The notes: generated by a model not told the origin, from the sequence alone. A stretch of 64,000 nucleotides of DNA from Paenibacillus marchantiophytorum (GCF_014640555.1 NZ_BMHE01000020.1:58480-122479); one strand, 5' to 3'; counted from the stretch's first letter, positions 1 to 8,339 are shown. Made by a program: numbers and translations.

Positions 1-132
1 GTGCTTTTGGGTTCTGCGGAACCAGAGCCGCCTGATGGTGTAGAATTCGTACTTGATCCACAAGCTGTTAGCGCTGTCAGTAAGCTTAATGCTGCAGCAC
101 TCATGGCCATTTTATTCCAAACTTTCATGTGA
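1..132 (+). CDS. 3' end of an unknown protein (partial at window edge)
   Basis: A frame is open from the first base to a TGA at 130-132 and encodes 43 residues. The peptide mixes acidic and Pro residues at first (SAEPEPPDGVEF) and then becomes Ala/Leu-rich (KLNAAALMAILFQTFM). A strong hairpin follows at 200-232, as expected at the end of a transcription unit. No family is recognisable from so short a tail, and the open frame could be chance. Confidence 0.4.
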   Translation: MLLGSAEPEPPDGVEFVLDPQAVSAVSKLNAAALMAILFQTFM

Positions 133-190
133 TCCCCCGCCTCTATTCTCATTGGTACGGCTTGCTTATCGTGTGCCGATGACTTCATTA

Positions 191-240
191 TATAAAAAGG
201 GTGCCGAAAATTTTGTTCATATTTTCGGCACCTTTGGTCT
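191..240. terminator. Bidirectional intrinsic terminator
   Basis: A perfect 12-bp stem, GGTGCCGAAAAT (200-211) with ATTTTCGGCACC (221-232), has a 9-nt loop. It is followed by T-rich sequence on the plus side and by CTTTTTATA when read on the minus strand. It lies between two convergent ends, the partial plus gene (stop 132) and the minus-strand response regulator (stop 297), and can serve both. Confidence 0.8.
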
Positions 241-296
241 TTTATTAGCAATAAAAAATCTGGATTTTCTGTCTATTGTTCCACTCTCGGAAATCT

Positions 297-1925
297 TCAC
301 ACTTTTTTGCGCTTAAACTCCAGCGGTGTCATGCCTGTCACTTTCTTGAATACTTTGGATAAATAGCTTCCATCCGGATAGCCAACTTTCTCGGAAAGAC
401 GTCCGATTTGGGTCTCGCCATCGAGAATCAGCTCTTTCACCTTGTTGATCCGCACTTGGGTCAAATAATCATTATAGCTGTTCCCGGTTTCTTTTTTGAA
501 CAGCTCGCTAAGGTAGTTGCGGTTCAAATGAACATAATCCGCTGCCTCCTGCAAGGAGACACCCTCGGCATAATGCTTCCGCACGAAATCGCACACTTTG
601 CGAATCGTATCGCTGTATGGATGCTGCAACGTCTCAGCTTCCGCCAGCACATGACCTGCCCTTGCCAACAGCCACGCGCTGACGCGCTCAAATGTCGGCA
701 AATGAGCAATCTCCTCATGCCAGATATCCGTTTCACGCGCGTGAAAAGCCAGCCCAGCCGTTGTTCTTATTCTGCGAAGTGTTCGCTGCAGCAGAAACAC
801 GGCTTCCATGCAGAAAGCTTTGACTTCTTTTTCGGTAAATTGCAGTTCAATGCCAATCGCCTCCATCACTTCGCCAATATCATGGAGAGCCGCAGCAAAT
901 TGGTCACGGTCCAATTGTACGGACACCTTTTCGAGACAGGTTGGCAGCAGCGTATAATTTCTTGCCGTTGACGTGCTCGGTTCATCCGAGAACCAAGAAA
1001 TACTTTTGCGCGCATAGAATCGCTTATGATTCAGCACTTCACTTGCTTCTTCAAGCTGCTGCCCCATAGACGCGATATTGAGCGAAGGCATGCTGATCCC
1101 TACTGACACAGATATACCCAGCAGATTCTGCAAGCATCCGGAGATCCGATGCGCATACTGCAAGGTCATTTCACGGAGTGATTTTTCTCCCAAAAGCGCG
1201 CAATTGAATACAGCCACATAAGTCTCTTTGTCAAAAACAAAACAGCAGCCGCTATTCGCCTCAGTCAGCAGCGTCTCATCAATAATATTGATCACCGCCG
1301 AATCCAAGAGATCGGAATCACGTATTTTAGCTTGATTCCTGGCTTCTATCGGATCGTCGCAGCGAATGGCCATCACCATCAGATGCCTGCTTTTGAGTGG
1401 AATCCGCAGCGTCTCCATCTTCTCCTCAAATTCTTCGGCGGCAATACGCTTGCCACGCAACAAATCGCCGAAATATAGCGACCGCAGCGCATACTGATTC
1501 ATATGAATCGTGCTTTTTAAGCTGCTTACTTCCTGGTTGCGATCCCGCTCCCTTTCGATCTCTGCCTTCGCTTTTCGCAAAGCTTTGCTGATCTCCTCTA
1601 CCGTGACCTCCGCTTTCAACAAATATTCACTGGCCCCGGCTTTCATCGCTTCCGAAGCGTAGTGAAATTCGCTATATGAGCTTAAAATCAAACATTGAAT
1701 CGAAGGCCGCTCTGTTTTCAACTGCGTGATGAAGGCAATCCCATCCATGACGGGCATTTTGATATCCGTAATCACTACATGGACGTCCATGTTCCTGCAT
1801 ACCTCTAATGCCTCTTTCCCATTGCTGCATGACGCAATCAGATGAACGGGAATCTCTATTTTCTGCACGAGAATCTCAAACCATCGCCGGATTTGAGCTT
1901 CATCATCGACGATAATAATGTTCAA
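297..1925 (-). CDS. YesN-type response regulator with AraC output domain
   Basis: This is a 542-residue DNA-binding response regulator, the partner of the histidine kinase just upstream. An N-terminal receiver domain shows the acidic pair VDDEA (about residues 7-8), the phospho-acceptor in VITDIKMP (about D54) and the conserved Lys in YLLKAE. A long linker leads to a C-terminal AraC helix-turn-helix pair (about residues 440-542), ending ILDGETQIGRLSEKVGYPDG and VFKKVTGMTPLEFKRK. The chosen start is the TTG at 1925, giving MNIIIVDDEA. It sits inside the kinase stop codon (GTTGA) and has GAGGAG upstream, so translation is probably coupled. An in-frame ATG at 1964 lies within the kinase gene and is less likely. 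Targets are inferred to be local carbohydrate genes such as the GH43 gene upstream. Confidence 0.9.
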   Translation of the reverse strand: MNIIIVDDEAQIRRWFEILVQKIEIPVHLIASCSNGKEALEVCRNMDVHVVITDIKMPVMDGIAFITQLKTERPSIQCLILSSYSEFHYASEAMKAGASEYLLKAEVTVEEISKALRKAKAEIERERDRNQEVSSLKSTIHMNQYALRSLYFGDLLRGKRIAAEEFEEKMETLRIPLKSRHLMVMAIRCDDPIEARNQAKIRDSDLLDSAVINIIDETLLTEANSGCCFVFDKETYVAVFNCALLGEKSLREMTLQYAHRISGCLQNLLGISVSVGISMPSLNIASMGQQLEEASEVLNHKRFYARKSISWFSDEPSTSTARNYTLLPTCLEKVSVQLDRDQFAAALHDIGEVMEAIGIELQFTEKEVKAFCMEAVFLLQRTLRRIRTTAGLAFHARETDIWHEEIAHLPTFERVSAWLLARAGHVLAEAETLQHPYSDTIRKVCDFVRKHYAEGVSLQEAADYVHLNRNYLSELFKKETGNSYNDYLTQVRINKVKELILDGETQIGRLSEKVGYPDGSYLSKVFKKVTGMTPLEFKRKKV

Positions 1926-3718
1926 CGCTGTTTCAGCTCCTCTATTCGAATAAAAACCGGCCAACTTAATAAAATGCTCGTTCCTTGCTCATTCGACTGA
2001 ATGACTTCCAACCCATAATTAGTCCCAAAATGTGTTCTCATTCGGCTTTGCACATTGCGCAGCCCCATCCCGCCTGCTGTTTGCAACACTGTATCGGTCA
2101 AAGAGCCGCCATCTGTTGAAACTAAGGCAATACCGACACCGTTATCGGAGATTAACAGTTTAATTTCCTCATTCTCCATCCAGCCTTGGACCCGAATCTC
2201 TCCCGGTCCCTCCTTAGGCTCGATGCCATGAAAAATGGCATTTTCCACGATCGGCTGCAGCAGCAATTTCAACGTCCGGTAAGCACCTATCTGCTCATCG
2301 ATATGAAAAAAAACTTGCAGCTTATCATATTGACGAGCCATTTGAATGTTAACATAATTATGCAGATTGTCTATTTCCTCAGCAATCGTTATATATTCTC
2401 GCTCATCTGAGAGCGTTTTCCTCAGCAGCTTCACCATGGAAACGATCACGTGATCAATTTTCTCTATCGGTTCCGTCACGAGCATGGAGCGAATGGAAGC
2501 CAGCGTATTATATAAAAAATGCGTATTAATCTGAGACTGCAGATTCTGCATTTCAGTTTTCCGTTTTAAATCCTGCTCTACAATGACCTGATCCCGGAGT
2601 TCCTCGATCCGTCCGACCATCGAGTTGAACTTATTCGCCAATTCGCCAATTTCATCCTTGCTCTGAATTTCCGAGCGTTCGCTTAAATCCCCCATCTCGA
2701 CACGCTTCATGCTGGTATACAAACGCCGGATGGGTACGGACAACCGACTTGCGATAACATAAGAAACGAGAACAGATAAGAGCAGCAGAACAGCGAGCAC
2801 AATCAATGTAAGCCATTTGGATTTATTTACATTCTGGAGCAGCGTGTCCAGAGGCGTGTAAGAAACGATCGTCCAGTCCGTACTTTCCACCTTGTGGTAG
2901 GTAACTAACATAGGCTTCCCAGCAATTTTCACATTAAAATGACCTGCTATACCGGCAAAATTGGAAAAATAAGAGTCATTCCGAATCGGACTGCCCAGCT
3001 TGCTTTTATCCGCCGCCGAAATAACAATGCCTTTATTATCAAAAATAAGCATCTGCTCATCCGCAGTTGCCGCAGCCGCATACTGTTTATATAGAAAGCT
3101 TTCACCAACATTGATCATTAATAGACCTAGCGTAGAATTATTTTCAAAATCTTTGAGCAGCCGAATCGCTGATACATAATGCTCCTCATTCACCGTAGCC
3201 GCAAGGGTCGGCGCTGGGTTTGAATCCCAGATGATTCCGCCATTTTGTTGCTCGACTTGTTGAAACCAGGGATAGTTTCTTAACGAGCCGATACCAAATT
3301 TCGGTCCATTATAGAAGGTATGAAGTTCAACACCATTGAATCCGAAGATCGAGGTATAATACTCAAGCCATGTATAAGCATACCGATAAGTCACAATAAG
3401 TTTCGTTAGAAACTGCTGCTGCAGACGCTCCTGATACGCCCGATCACCAGCGGGACTCTGCAATAATGACCTCAGTTCTTCGTTGGAGAAATAAATAGTC
3501 GAGATCGCATTCAAATCGGAAGCCATAATGCCCAGCTTCTCAGAAATAAGTCCCAGTGATTTCAGCTTGGCTGCTCCGGCCTGCTCTTCAATTGTATTTC
3601 TTGTTATCGTTAACGAAAAATAACTGAACACACCTAGCGGCAGTACAACCAAGGCAAGGAAGGAAATTAGCATTTTGTGCTGCACACTGCTTCGCTTGAT
3701 AAACAACCAGTTGAACAT
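1922..3718 (-). CDS. YesM-type sensor histidine kinase
   Basis: This is a 598-residue membrane sensor kinase. Transmembrane helices at about residues 17-37 and 302-324 flank a large extracytoplasmic sensor of about 260 residues, probably of the dCACHE type. A HAMP linker follows (about 322-375), then the His_kinase box LQSQINTHFLYNTL with the phospho-acceptor at about H400. The usual Pro before His-Phe is Thr here. The ATPase domain shows QPIVENAIFHG (N box) and DNGVGI, and GGMGLRNV as G box. The stop overlaps the TTG start of its regulator by 3 nt. The gene lies 115 bp downstream of the GH43 gene and has its own extended -10 promoter, so it probably senses a sugar or oligosaccharide outside the cell. 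The ligand is unknown. Confidence 0.92.
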   Translation of the reverse strand: MFNWLFIKRSSVQHKMLISFLALVVLPLGVFSYFSLTITRNTIEEQAGAAKLKSLGLISEKLGIMASDLNAISTIYFSNEELRSLLQSPAGDRAYQERLQQQFLTKLIVTYRYAYTWLEYYTSIFGFNGVELHTFYNGPKFGIGSLRNYPWFQQVEQQNGGIIWDSNPAPTLAATVNEEHYVSAIRLLKDFENNSTLGLLMINVGESFLYKQYAAAATADEQMLIFDNKGIVISAADKSKLGSPIRNDSYFSNFAGIAGHFNVKIAGKPMLVTYHKVESTDWTIVSYTPLDTLLQNVNKSKWLTLIVLAVLLLLSVLVSYVIASRLSVPIRRLYTSMKRVEMGDLSERSEIQSKDEIGELANKFNSMVGRIEELRDQVIVEQDLKRKTEMQNLQSQINTHFLYNTLASIRSMLVTEPIEKIDHVIVSMVKLLRKTLSDEREYITIAEEIDNLHNYVNIQMARQYDKLQVFFHIDEQIGAYRTLKLLLQPIVENAIFHGIEPKEGPGEIRVQGWMENEEIKLLISDNGVGIALVSTDGGSLTDTVLQTAGGMGLRNVQSRMRTHFGTNYGLEVIQSNEQGTSILLSWPVFIRIEELKQR

Positions 3719-3743
3719 GACTTCCCCCTCCGATTCTTAACCT

Positions 3744-3752
3744 ATTATAGCA
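3744..3752 (-). promoter_or_regulatory. Extended -10 promoter element of the first YesM gene
   Basis: On the minus strand TGCTATAAT lies 25 bp upstream of the kinase ATG. It is an extended -10 (TGn plus a perfect TATAAT). No good -35 is visible, as is usual for extended -10 promoters. The same nine bases occur upstream of the second YesM gene (22537-22545). Confidence 0.55.
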
Positions 3753-3788
3753 AAATAGTGCACTGCCATCTGCATCGACTTCTATGCA

Positions 3789-3814
3789 AAGAGAGCCTCC
3801 ATAGAGACTCTCTT
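3789..3814 (-). terminator. Hairpin after the GH43 gene
   Basis: Read on the minus strand, AAGAGAGTCTC and GAGGCTCTCTT form an 11-bp stem with one G-U pair and a TATG tetraloop, 19 bp after the GH43 stop. Only a short T tract follows, so termination may be partial and allow read-through into the kinase gene. Confidence 0.5.
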
Positions 3815-3832
3815 GTCCTTGCCCTGCGATCT

Positions 3833-5269
3833 TCATTGCAGCAGCCACTTCGTATGATTGCCTGTATTCGTCGTGTCGACCAATCCAAGGCCAGCTCCAT
3901 ACGGGTAAGCCCTTAACCATTGGCCTGAACTTTTGTGCTGCAGCCTGTAATACCCGCCACCGGCATCCACCAGCTTCCACTGCACATTCGCCCCCGTCCA
4001 TTGGGGATCGATCAGACTCATCTTGTTGTCGACCGCTGGATCATTATGCAAGTACTTGCCTGTTCGCTTATGCTTGAGGCGGAAGTAGGTCCCATCCACA
4101 TCCTCTTTGATCCAGGTAGATTCCGCGCTGATTGCCGTGCTCATATATGGGTATTCCCCGTCATAGCTAATGCTTAGATAGGTGTTATCGGGGCCAAAAT
4201 CTTTCTTGATGACGAGTCCCGTATCCACATTTTGATTCCCTTTATGAATATCTCCGGTAGCGGTGTTAATCGAAATTTTGGGATACCAGCTCATGGAGAC
4301 ATTGGTTTGACTATTGAATTGCAGTTCATGCCACACATACTTGCCATAGTTAAAATGATCTCCGAATGCTCCCGCATGCCGATCCGTCATATACAAGTAG
4401 CTCGTTTCGTTCGTTCCGGTCACAGGGACAATGTAATTCCCTTGGCTTTCATAGGTGGACGGACTGCCGATATTCATAAGACTTGACCAGCCGCTGGTGA
4501 TATTCGTTGAATAGGCATATTTGGCTTGGTTATAGCTCCATCCAGTTGCACCTGAAGTCAGCAGATAATAATAGCCGTCGCGCTTGACCATCGCAGGAGC
4601 TTCGCGATAGCTGCCCGGCCACAACGTGGCTACCAGCGTGTCAATGCCGAGGTAGTCGGATGTCAGGCGGTACACATTCAAATCCGCATTGCCCTTAGCC
4701 GAAGAGATGAAATAGGCGGTACCGTCATCATCTTTGAACAGCGTCGCATCCCGTGACATATGCGTATTCAGCGGCCTAGCGTGGGATAGAAACGTATAAT
4801 TCCCATCGATCGTGGAGCTTACGGCAACAGCCGCCTGCGCCAAATTGTAATTGTCGCCTTCTTCATAGTGCATCCACATGACGTATTGGCTCGTTGAGGC
4901 ATTATACACGATTTTGGGCCTTTCAATTTTGCACCAATTCAAATCCGGACTCGAATTCTGCGTTAAAATGGTATTCAAAAACTCCCAATTTTTCAAATCC
5001 ATTGAACGATACATATTGATTTGCTTAAAAGTCCAATCCGTGTCCATATTCCTTTCTACACCGATCCAGTAGTAATAATTACCCTCCTTGATCACGCCTC
5101 CCGCATGAGCTTGAATCGGATTTCCTGACGTATCCTTCCATTGATTCGCATTGACAAGCACTTGCTCTGCCGCTTCAGCTGTTGAGGCAGCGTGAGTTCC
5201 TCCTAGCACGATCAACCAAGCGGCCAATACATGGACAACCCACTTCATAGACAGAAACCTTCTCCTCAT
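3833..5269 (-). CDS. Secreted GH43-like glycosidase with C-terminal ricin-type lectin module
   Basis: A 478-residue exported enzyme. A signal peptide covers about residues 1-33 (RRR..MKW, hydrophobic core, AEA cut). A five-bladed propeller of GH43 type follows: IQAHAGGVI..YYYWIGVERN, then IERPKIVYN, SRDATLFKDDDGTAYF and EAPAMVKRDGYYYL. The Glu in ERPK (about E117) is at the position of the catalytic acid in the exo-beta-1,3-galactanase-like branch (GH43_24); I infer that branch from the pattern and have not tested it. The last about 85 residues hold two RLKHK/RLQHK repeats with Trp, resembling a ricin/CBM13 lectin. The start is the ATG at 5269 with GGGGG 7-8 nt upstream; an in-frame ATG at 5314 lacks such a site. 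A cre-like box 54 bp upstream suggests carbon catabolite repression. Confidence 0.8.
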   Translation of the reverse strand: MRRRFLSMKWVVHVLAAWLIVLGGTHAASTAEAAEQVLVNANQWKDTSGNPIQAHAGGVIKEGNYYYWIGVERNMDTDWTFKQINMYRSMDLKNWEFLNTILTQNSSPDLNWCKIERPKIVYNASTSQYVMWMHYEEGDNYNLAQAAVAVSSTIDGNYTFLSHARPLNTHMSRDATLFKDDDGTAYFISSAKGNADLNVYRLTSDYLGIDTLVATLWPGSYREAPAMVKRDGYYYLLTSGATGWSYNQAKYAYSTNITSGWSSLMNIGSPSTYESQGNYIVPVTGTNETSYLYMTDRHAGAFGDHFNYGKYVWHELQFNSQTNVSMSWYPKISINTATGDIHKGNQNVDTGLVIKKDFGPDNTYLSISYDGEYPYMSTAISAESTWIKEDVDGTYFRLKHKRTGKYLHNDPAVDNKMSLIDPQWTGANVQWKLVDAGGGYYRLQHKSSGQWLRAYPYGAGLGLVDTTNTGNHTKWLLQ

Positions 5270-5322
5270 AACAGTCCCCCTTGAATTGTTGGTTTGTGAC
5301 TGCGATTTGGTCACCCCCTAAT

Positions 5323-5336
5323 TGTAAACGCTTTAA
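5323..5336 (-). promoter_or_regulatory. Probable CcpA site (cre) before the GH43 gene
   Basis: TGTAAACGCTTTAA matches the cre consensus TGWAANCGNTNWCA except for one base near the end. On the minus strand it overlaps a plausible -10 (TACAAT), 54 bp before the GH43 start. That is a typical place for CcpA repression. Confidence 0.6.
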
Positions 5337-5458
5337 ATAGAGGGCAATTGTCTTTTGTTCAGGAGAATTGGTCATTTCTTCGCCACTGCGAAAGATGGAT
5401 CGCTCCGCTGAGGCAGTTGGCTTCGCCGCCCTGAGAGATGAGCCTCTTCGGAGTGGGG

Positions 5459-5555
5459 GGATCCTGTTAAGGGATTCCTGATGAGAAGGGAATCCTGTTA
5501 GGGAGGGAATCCCATTAAGGCGAGTCCTCATGAGGAGAAAATCCCGTTAAGGGAG
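5459..5555. repeat. Degenerate tandem repeats, unit about 16-19 bp
   Basis: Four imperfect copies of a GGGAATCCTGTTAAGGGA-like unit occur at about 5459-5474, 5488-5504, 5504-5522 and 5540-5554, next to the dispersed repeat that begins at 5561. No coding potential is seen. Confidence 0.5.
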
Positions 5556-5560
5556 TCCTG

Positions 5561-5745
5561 TCAGGGAACTATGGTACTCTATTTAGGCAAATAGCAGGGT
5601 TGCCAGGGTAGTAGCGGAACTACAGTGCCTTATTTCCACGAAATGCGCTGAATTTCCCCCGCAAATAGCATAATAGCGTATCATAGTTCCCTTACCCTAG
5701 AAATAATGCCGCTTTTTGCCACATTAGCGCACTGTAGTTCCCTTT
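5561..5745 (+). repeat. Dispersed repeat family A, copy 1
   Basis: This noncoding block matches copies at about 35060-35284 and 47117-47340. Shared blocks include AGGGAACTA near the 5' end, TAGCGGAACTACAG, CTTATTTCCACGAAA, and two TAGTTCCCT boxes at the 3' end. AGGGAACTA and TAGTTCCCT are inverted, so the transcript could fold. This copy is the most diverged of the three. Confidence 0.75.
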
Positions 5746-5824
5746 CGTTCAGCTTACTTTATTCCCGGCTCAGCGAACCACGCCATCACTCGTTGGCTCC
5801 CAAATGCAGACTTCGGAATAGGAT

Positions 5825-6184
5825 TCACTCGCCGGCACAGCATTCGGAGGAATGAACCGGCCTCGTCCCAGTTAGCGATAAGACTTCATCAACGTAGTTG
5901 CCGATTTCGGAAATGCGTTCATCCGTTTCCAGAATTCGCTTGGCGGCAATGACCATTTTTAACTCCGTCAAAAATTCACTCGGTGACTTCCCGGTTTGCT
6001 GTTTGAATAATCTTCGCAATGAGGACGTGCTCAGAAGGACCATTTTGCTCATATCTTCAATGGTGATGTTCTTTTGATAGTTGCTCAGCATATGTTCCAC
6101 GATCAGTTCCACGCGATTATCATTTTTATTATTCGACTTTAAATAATTTAAACGAAAAGCTTGAAGAACATGATGATCAGACAT
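5825..6184 (-). pseudogene. AraC-type regulator with frameshifted second helix-turn-helix
   Basis: The intact part encodes 119 residues from ATG at 6184 (AAGGAG 9 nt upstream). It reads like an AraC output domain: VEHMLSNYQKNITIEDMSKM, then LRRLFKQQTGKSPSEFLTEL and AAKRILETDERISEIGNYV. After NYV the frame gives DEVLSLTGTRPVHSSECCAGE, which is unlike the family. In another frame the DNA from about 5865 down to about 5763 reads NWDEAGSFLRMLCRRVNP and on to SAFGSQ, which has the AraC pattern G-W-[DE]-x-[AP]-x-S-F-x-R-M and ends at a TAA. About 20 extra bases at about 5868-5888 would explain the shift. The gene is probably inactive or encodes a truncated regulator. Confidence 0.6.
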
Positions 6185-6372
6185 AATGTGCCGCTCCTTT
6201 TCCGGGAATTTCCGTGACACTGTTGGAAGACAAAAGGATGTTCCCACCTCTTATCTTAGGTTGAATAGAAAGGGAGCGACATACCTGTATATTGACATTT
6301 TGGGGTGTATTTTTACTTCCTGCGTTGTTGCCTAACTGAGCACTTCCGAGACTCCTCCTCATCATTCTGTCA

Positions 6373-6561
6373 TTCTAACGAACTGTATCATGCTTAAAGT
6401 CGAGAAAATGGCTACTCTGGCGATCTAATGAACTGGATTATCGTTATGGAGTAGCTATTAGGCGGAAAAGGTGATCATTTGCAGGGAGTAACGTGTCTAG
6501 AATTCATTAGATTTTCAAAACCAACCATTTTGATCAAATACAGGTTATTGAGTTCGTAAAG
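6373..6561 (+). repeat. Dispersed repeat family B, copy 1
   Basis: This block begins TTCTAACGAACTG, contains CGAGAAAATGGCTAC, GTGATCATTTG and GAATTCATTAGATTTT, and ends TTTTGATCAAATA..GAGTTCGTAAAG. The same order of blocks is found at 63588-63790, from 63909 to the window end, and on the minus strand at about 8095-8229. It lies between the AraC remnant and the EcsC gene. Apart from this repeat and the hairpin at 6597, I see nothing in 6185-6811. Confidence 0.7.
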
Positions 6562-6596
6562 AAATAAGAGCCCTTAGACACCAGACTCTTATGCGC

Positions 6597-6633
6597 AAAA
6601 AGAAGCGCCTATGATCTCAGACCACGCGCTTCT
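6597..6633 (-). terminator. Minus-strand terminator without an obvious gene
   Basis: Read on the minus strand, AGAAGCGC (6633-6626) and GCGCTTCT (6608-6601) form an 8-bp stem followed by TTTTT. No convincing minus-strand gene ends before it; a 19-codon frame (about 6650-6710) lacks a ribosome-binding site. It may belong to a lost gene or a small RNA. Confidence 0.5.
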
Positions 6634-6811
6634 CCGCCTTGCAACTGCCTATTGGAAAATATCCGTATTGATCTTCACAACAACTTTGGATGATACCTTA
6701 TATACCATCACTTATCATAGTGTAAGGCTAGCTGCTTTTGACTAGGATTCCCTGAAATTGCATCCAAATGTGGATTGAAACGTATACAAACTCAAAGGAG
6801 TTGTAACTATC

Positions 6812-7660
6812 ATGAATGACCCTATACCGTTGAATCGACTGGAAACATATAACGAGCTTAGGCAAGCCCTCCACGACATAGAGGCTTGGGAAGCTGAGCA
6901 AAAAGATCTTTGGTTTTGGGAAAAAATCGGACGGATTCCTTTTCAGGTACTGGACCGCTTGACACCAAAATTTTTGAACAAGAAAATGGGCGAGGCATTG
7001 GACGAAATCGGAAATTATTTGCAAGCCGGAGGCCGCTATCTGATTTCGGAGAAAGGCACCTTGAAACATATCGAGAAAGTGCGACTGCGTCATGAAGGTT
7101 TTGAAACGGAGGATTTGACCGTAAACAAAGTGCGATTGCTCCCGCTGTCCATCCTGGATCAAACCGCAGATGAAATCATCCAAAGCAGTACCAAATTTGC
7201 CACGCTCCAAGGCGCGACAACAGGAATTGGCGGAATCCTCACGCTCGCGATCGATATTCCAGCCATCCTCGGCTTGTCTTTGAAAACCATCCAAGAGCTG
7301 GCGATCTGCTACGGATATGATCCCAACGACAAGCAGGAACGCATTTTCACAATCAAATGCCTGCAATTCTCTTCCTCCGATATCGTTGGCAAAAAGGCCA
7401 TCCTCGATGAGTTGGCCGATTATGCGGCAATCGATAAGAAGAACACCCAGATGATCTCTCAACTCCAGGGCTGGCGCGAGGTGTTCATGACTTATCGCGA
7501 TAACTGGGGCTGGAAAAAACTTTTCCAGCTAGTTCCAATCGCCGGCATCCTATTCGGGGCATGGATCAACCGCGGTACCCTCAAGGATGTGGGCGAAGCC
7601 GCAAAAATGTTGTATAAAAAGCGGCGGATTCTTGCGCGATTGCAGCAGATTGAAGAATAA
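6812..7660 (+). CDS. EcsC-family protein
   Basis: A 282-residue protein with EcsC-family hallmarks: the middle segment SSTKFATLQGATTGIGGILTLAIDIPAILGLSLKTIQELA forms a Gly/Ala-rich, membrane-associating helical stretch at about residues 128-168. It is followed by GYDPND. A second hydrophobic patch, LFQLVPIAGILFGAW, is at about 232-246. There is no signal peptide. AAAGGAG lies 11 nt before the ATG. The gene stands alone, with an intrinsic terminator 180 bp downstream. EcsC proteins are of unknown or poorly defined role; in Bacillus the name comes from the ecsABC transporter operon, but no ABC genes are adjacent here, so no such function should be assumed. Confidence 0.8.
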   Translation: MNDPIPLNRLETYNELRQALHDIEAWEAEQKDLWFWEKIGRIPFQVLDRLTPKFLNKKMGEALDEIGNYLQAGGRYLISEKGTLKHIEKVRLRHEGFETEDLTVNKVRLLPLSILDQTADEIIQSSTKFATLQGATTGIGGILTLAIDIPAILGLSLKTIQELAICYGYDPNDKQERIFTIKCLQFSSSDIVGKKAILDELADYAAIDKKNTQMISQLQGWREVFMTYRDNWGWKKLFQLVPIAGILFGAWINRGTLKDVGEAAKMLYKKRRILARLQQIEE

Positions 7661-7841
7661 TCGCCTGAAACCAGCGAAGCCTTCTGGCATGCCAAACACG
7701 GACCGAATCGCCGCCACAGCAGCAGTTATCATAACGTCTATCCGAATCGCTGCCACTCCTCATCTGACAACTACTCCTCATATAGTCATCAGCAAGGGCA
7801 GCGTTATTATACAAATAGACATCATGGCTCAAGTTAATCCC

Positions 7842-7864
7842 AAGCCGCGAAAGCGGCTTTTTTT
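7842..7864 (+). terminator. Intrinsic terminator after the EcsC gene
   Basis: AAGCCGC (7842-7848), GAAA loop, GCGGCTT (7853-7859), then a T run to 7864. It is a compact GNRA-loop terminator. Confidence 0.85.
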
Positions 7865-7901
7865 GTTGCTCACAGCCTCAAAACAGCGTCCAAATCTCTG
7901 A

Positions 7902-8094
7902 TTAAAGCTTGTGCACCCCCATATGCTTCAGCACAATCTCCCGCGAGCTCGCCAGATCTCGGCACAAGTACGTCAATCTATAGCTGCCCATCCCAAGGAA
8001 GCGTTCAATCCGATAGCGATTTTGCAGCACTTCTCCCACGCGTTGCGGATAATCAATCCAAGCTTATTCGGGTTAAAATGCTTCGAATTAAATT
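7902..8094 (-). pseudogene. Remnant of a Ser/Thr protein kinase N-lobe
   Basis: On the minus strand one frame reads DYPQRVGEVLQNRYRIERFL, then GMGSYRLTYLCRDLASSREI and VLKHMGVHKL, ending at TAA (7904-7902). This has the order of a kinase N-lobe: RYRI, the Gly-rich loop GMGSY, then VLK with the ATP-binding Lys. A neighbouring frame upstream reads KHFNPNKLGL, apparently the missing front, so a frameshift separates the two. In-frame stops lie upstream and no C-lobe (HRD, DFG) follows. The fragment is bounded upstream by repeat family B copy 2. Confidence 0.6.
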
Positions 8095-8229
8095 CTTACG
8101 AGCTCCAGAGTCGCTATGCTATGTAATTGCTCACCAATTCGCCCCTATGCTACTCAATAACGCCGATTCAGTTTCTTAGAGTAAAAAAGCAGCCAATTTT
8201 CTAGCTATACACACAATGGAGTTCGTTAG
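8095..8229 (-). repeat. Dispersed repeat family B, copy 2 (inverted)
   Basis: Read on the minus strand the block starts CTAACGAACT, then has TAGAAAATTGGCTGC, GGCGTTATTGAGTAG, TAGCGACT and ends GGAGCTCGTAAGAATT. This is the same order as the copies at 6373 and 63588, though strongly diverged. It touches the front of the kinase remnant. Between it and the terminator at 8282 nothing else is seen. Confidence 0.6.
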
Positions 8230-8281
8230 CGCAACAGCCAAACAAATATGAGAGAAACATCCGCCTCTCCCTTAAAAAACA

Positions 8282-8331
8282 AAAAAAGCCCGCAAAGACC
8301 ATAGCCTAAGCTACTCATGTCTTTGCAAGCT
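8282..8331 (-). terminator. Terminator of the mannoside operon
   Basis: On the minus strand AGCTTGCAAAGAC pairs with GTCTTTGCGGGCT (two G-U pairs), followed by TTTTTTTG. It starts 9 bp after the GH38 stop codon. Confidence 0.85.
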
Positions 8332-8339
8332 GATAATGA

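Noticed and set aside
53..316. An 87-codon plus-strand frame
   Set aside because: It covers the terminator at 191-240 and the end of the regulator gene, and has no ribosome-binding site; the frame open from base 1 is more credible.
408..971. A 187-codon plus-strand frame opposite the first regulator
   Set aside because: It is a shadow frame within a well-supported gene and shows no domain pattern.
7581..7832. An 83-codon minus-strand frame with a Cys-rich segment (NCCCGG)
   Set aside because: It runs into the 3' end of the EcsC gene, starts at a TTG with a poor ribosome-binding site, and matches no pattern I know. The spacer is more likely noncoding.
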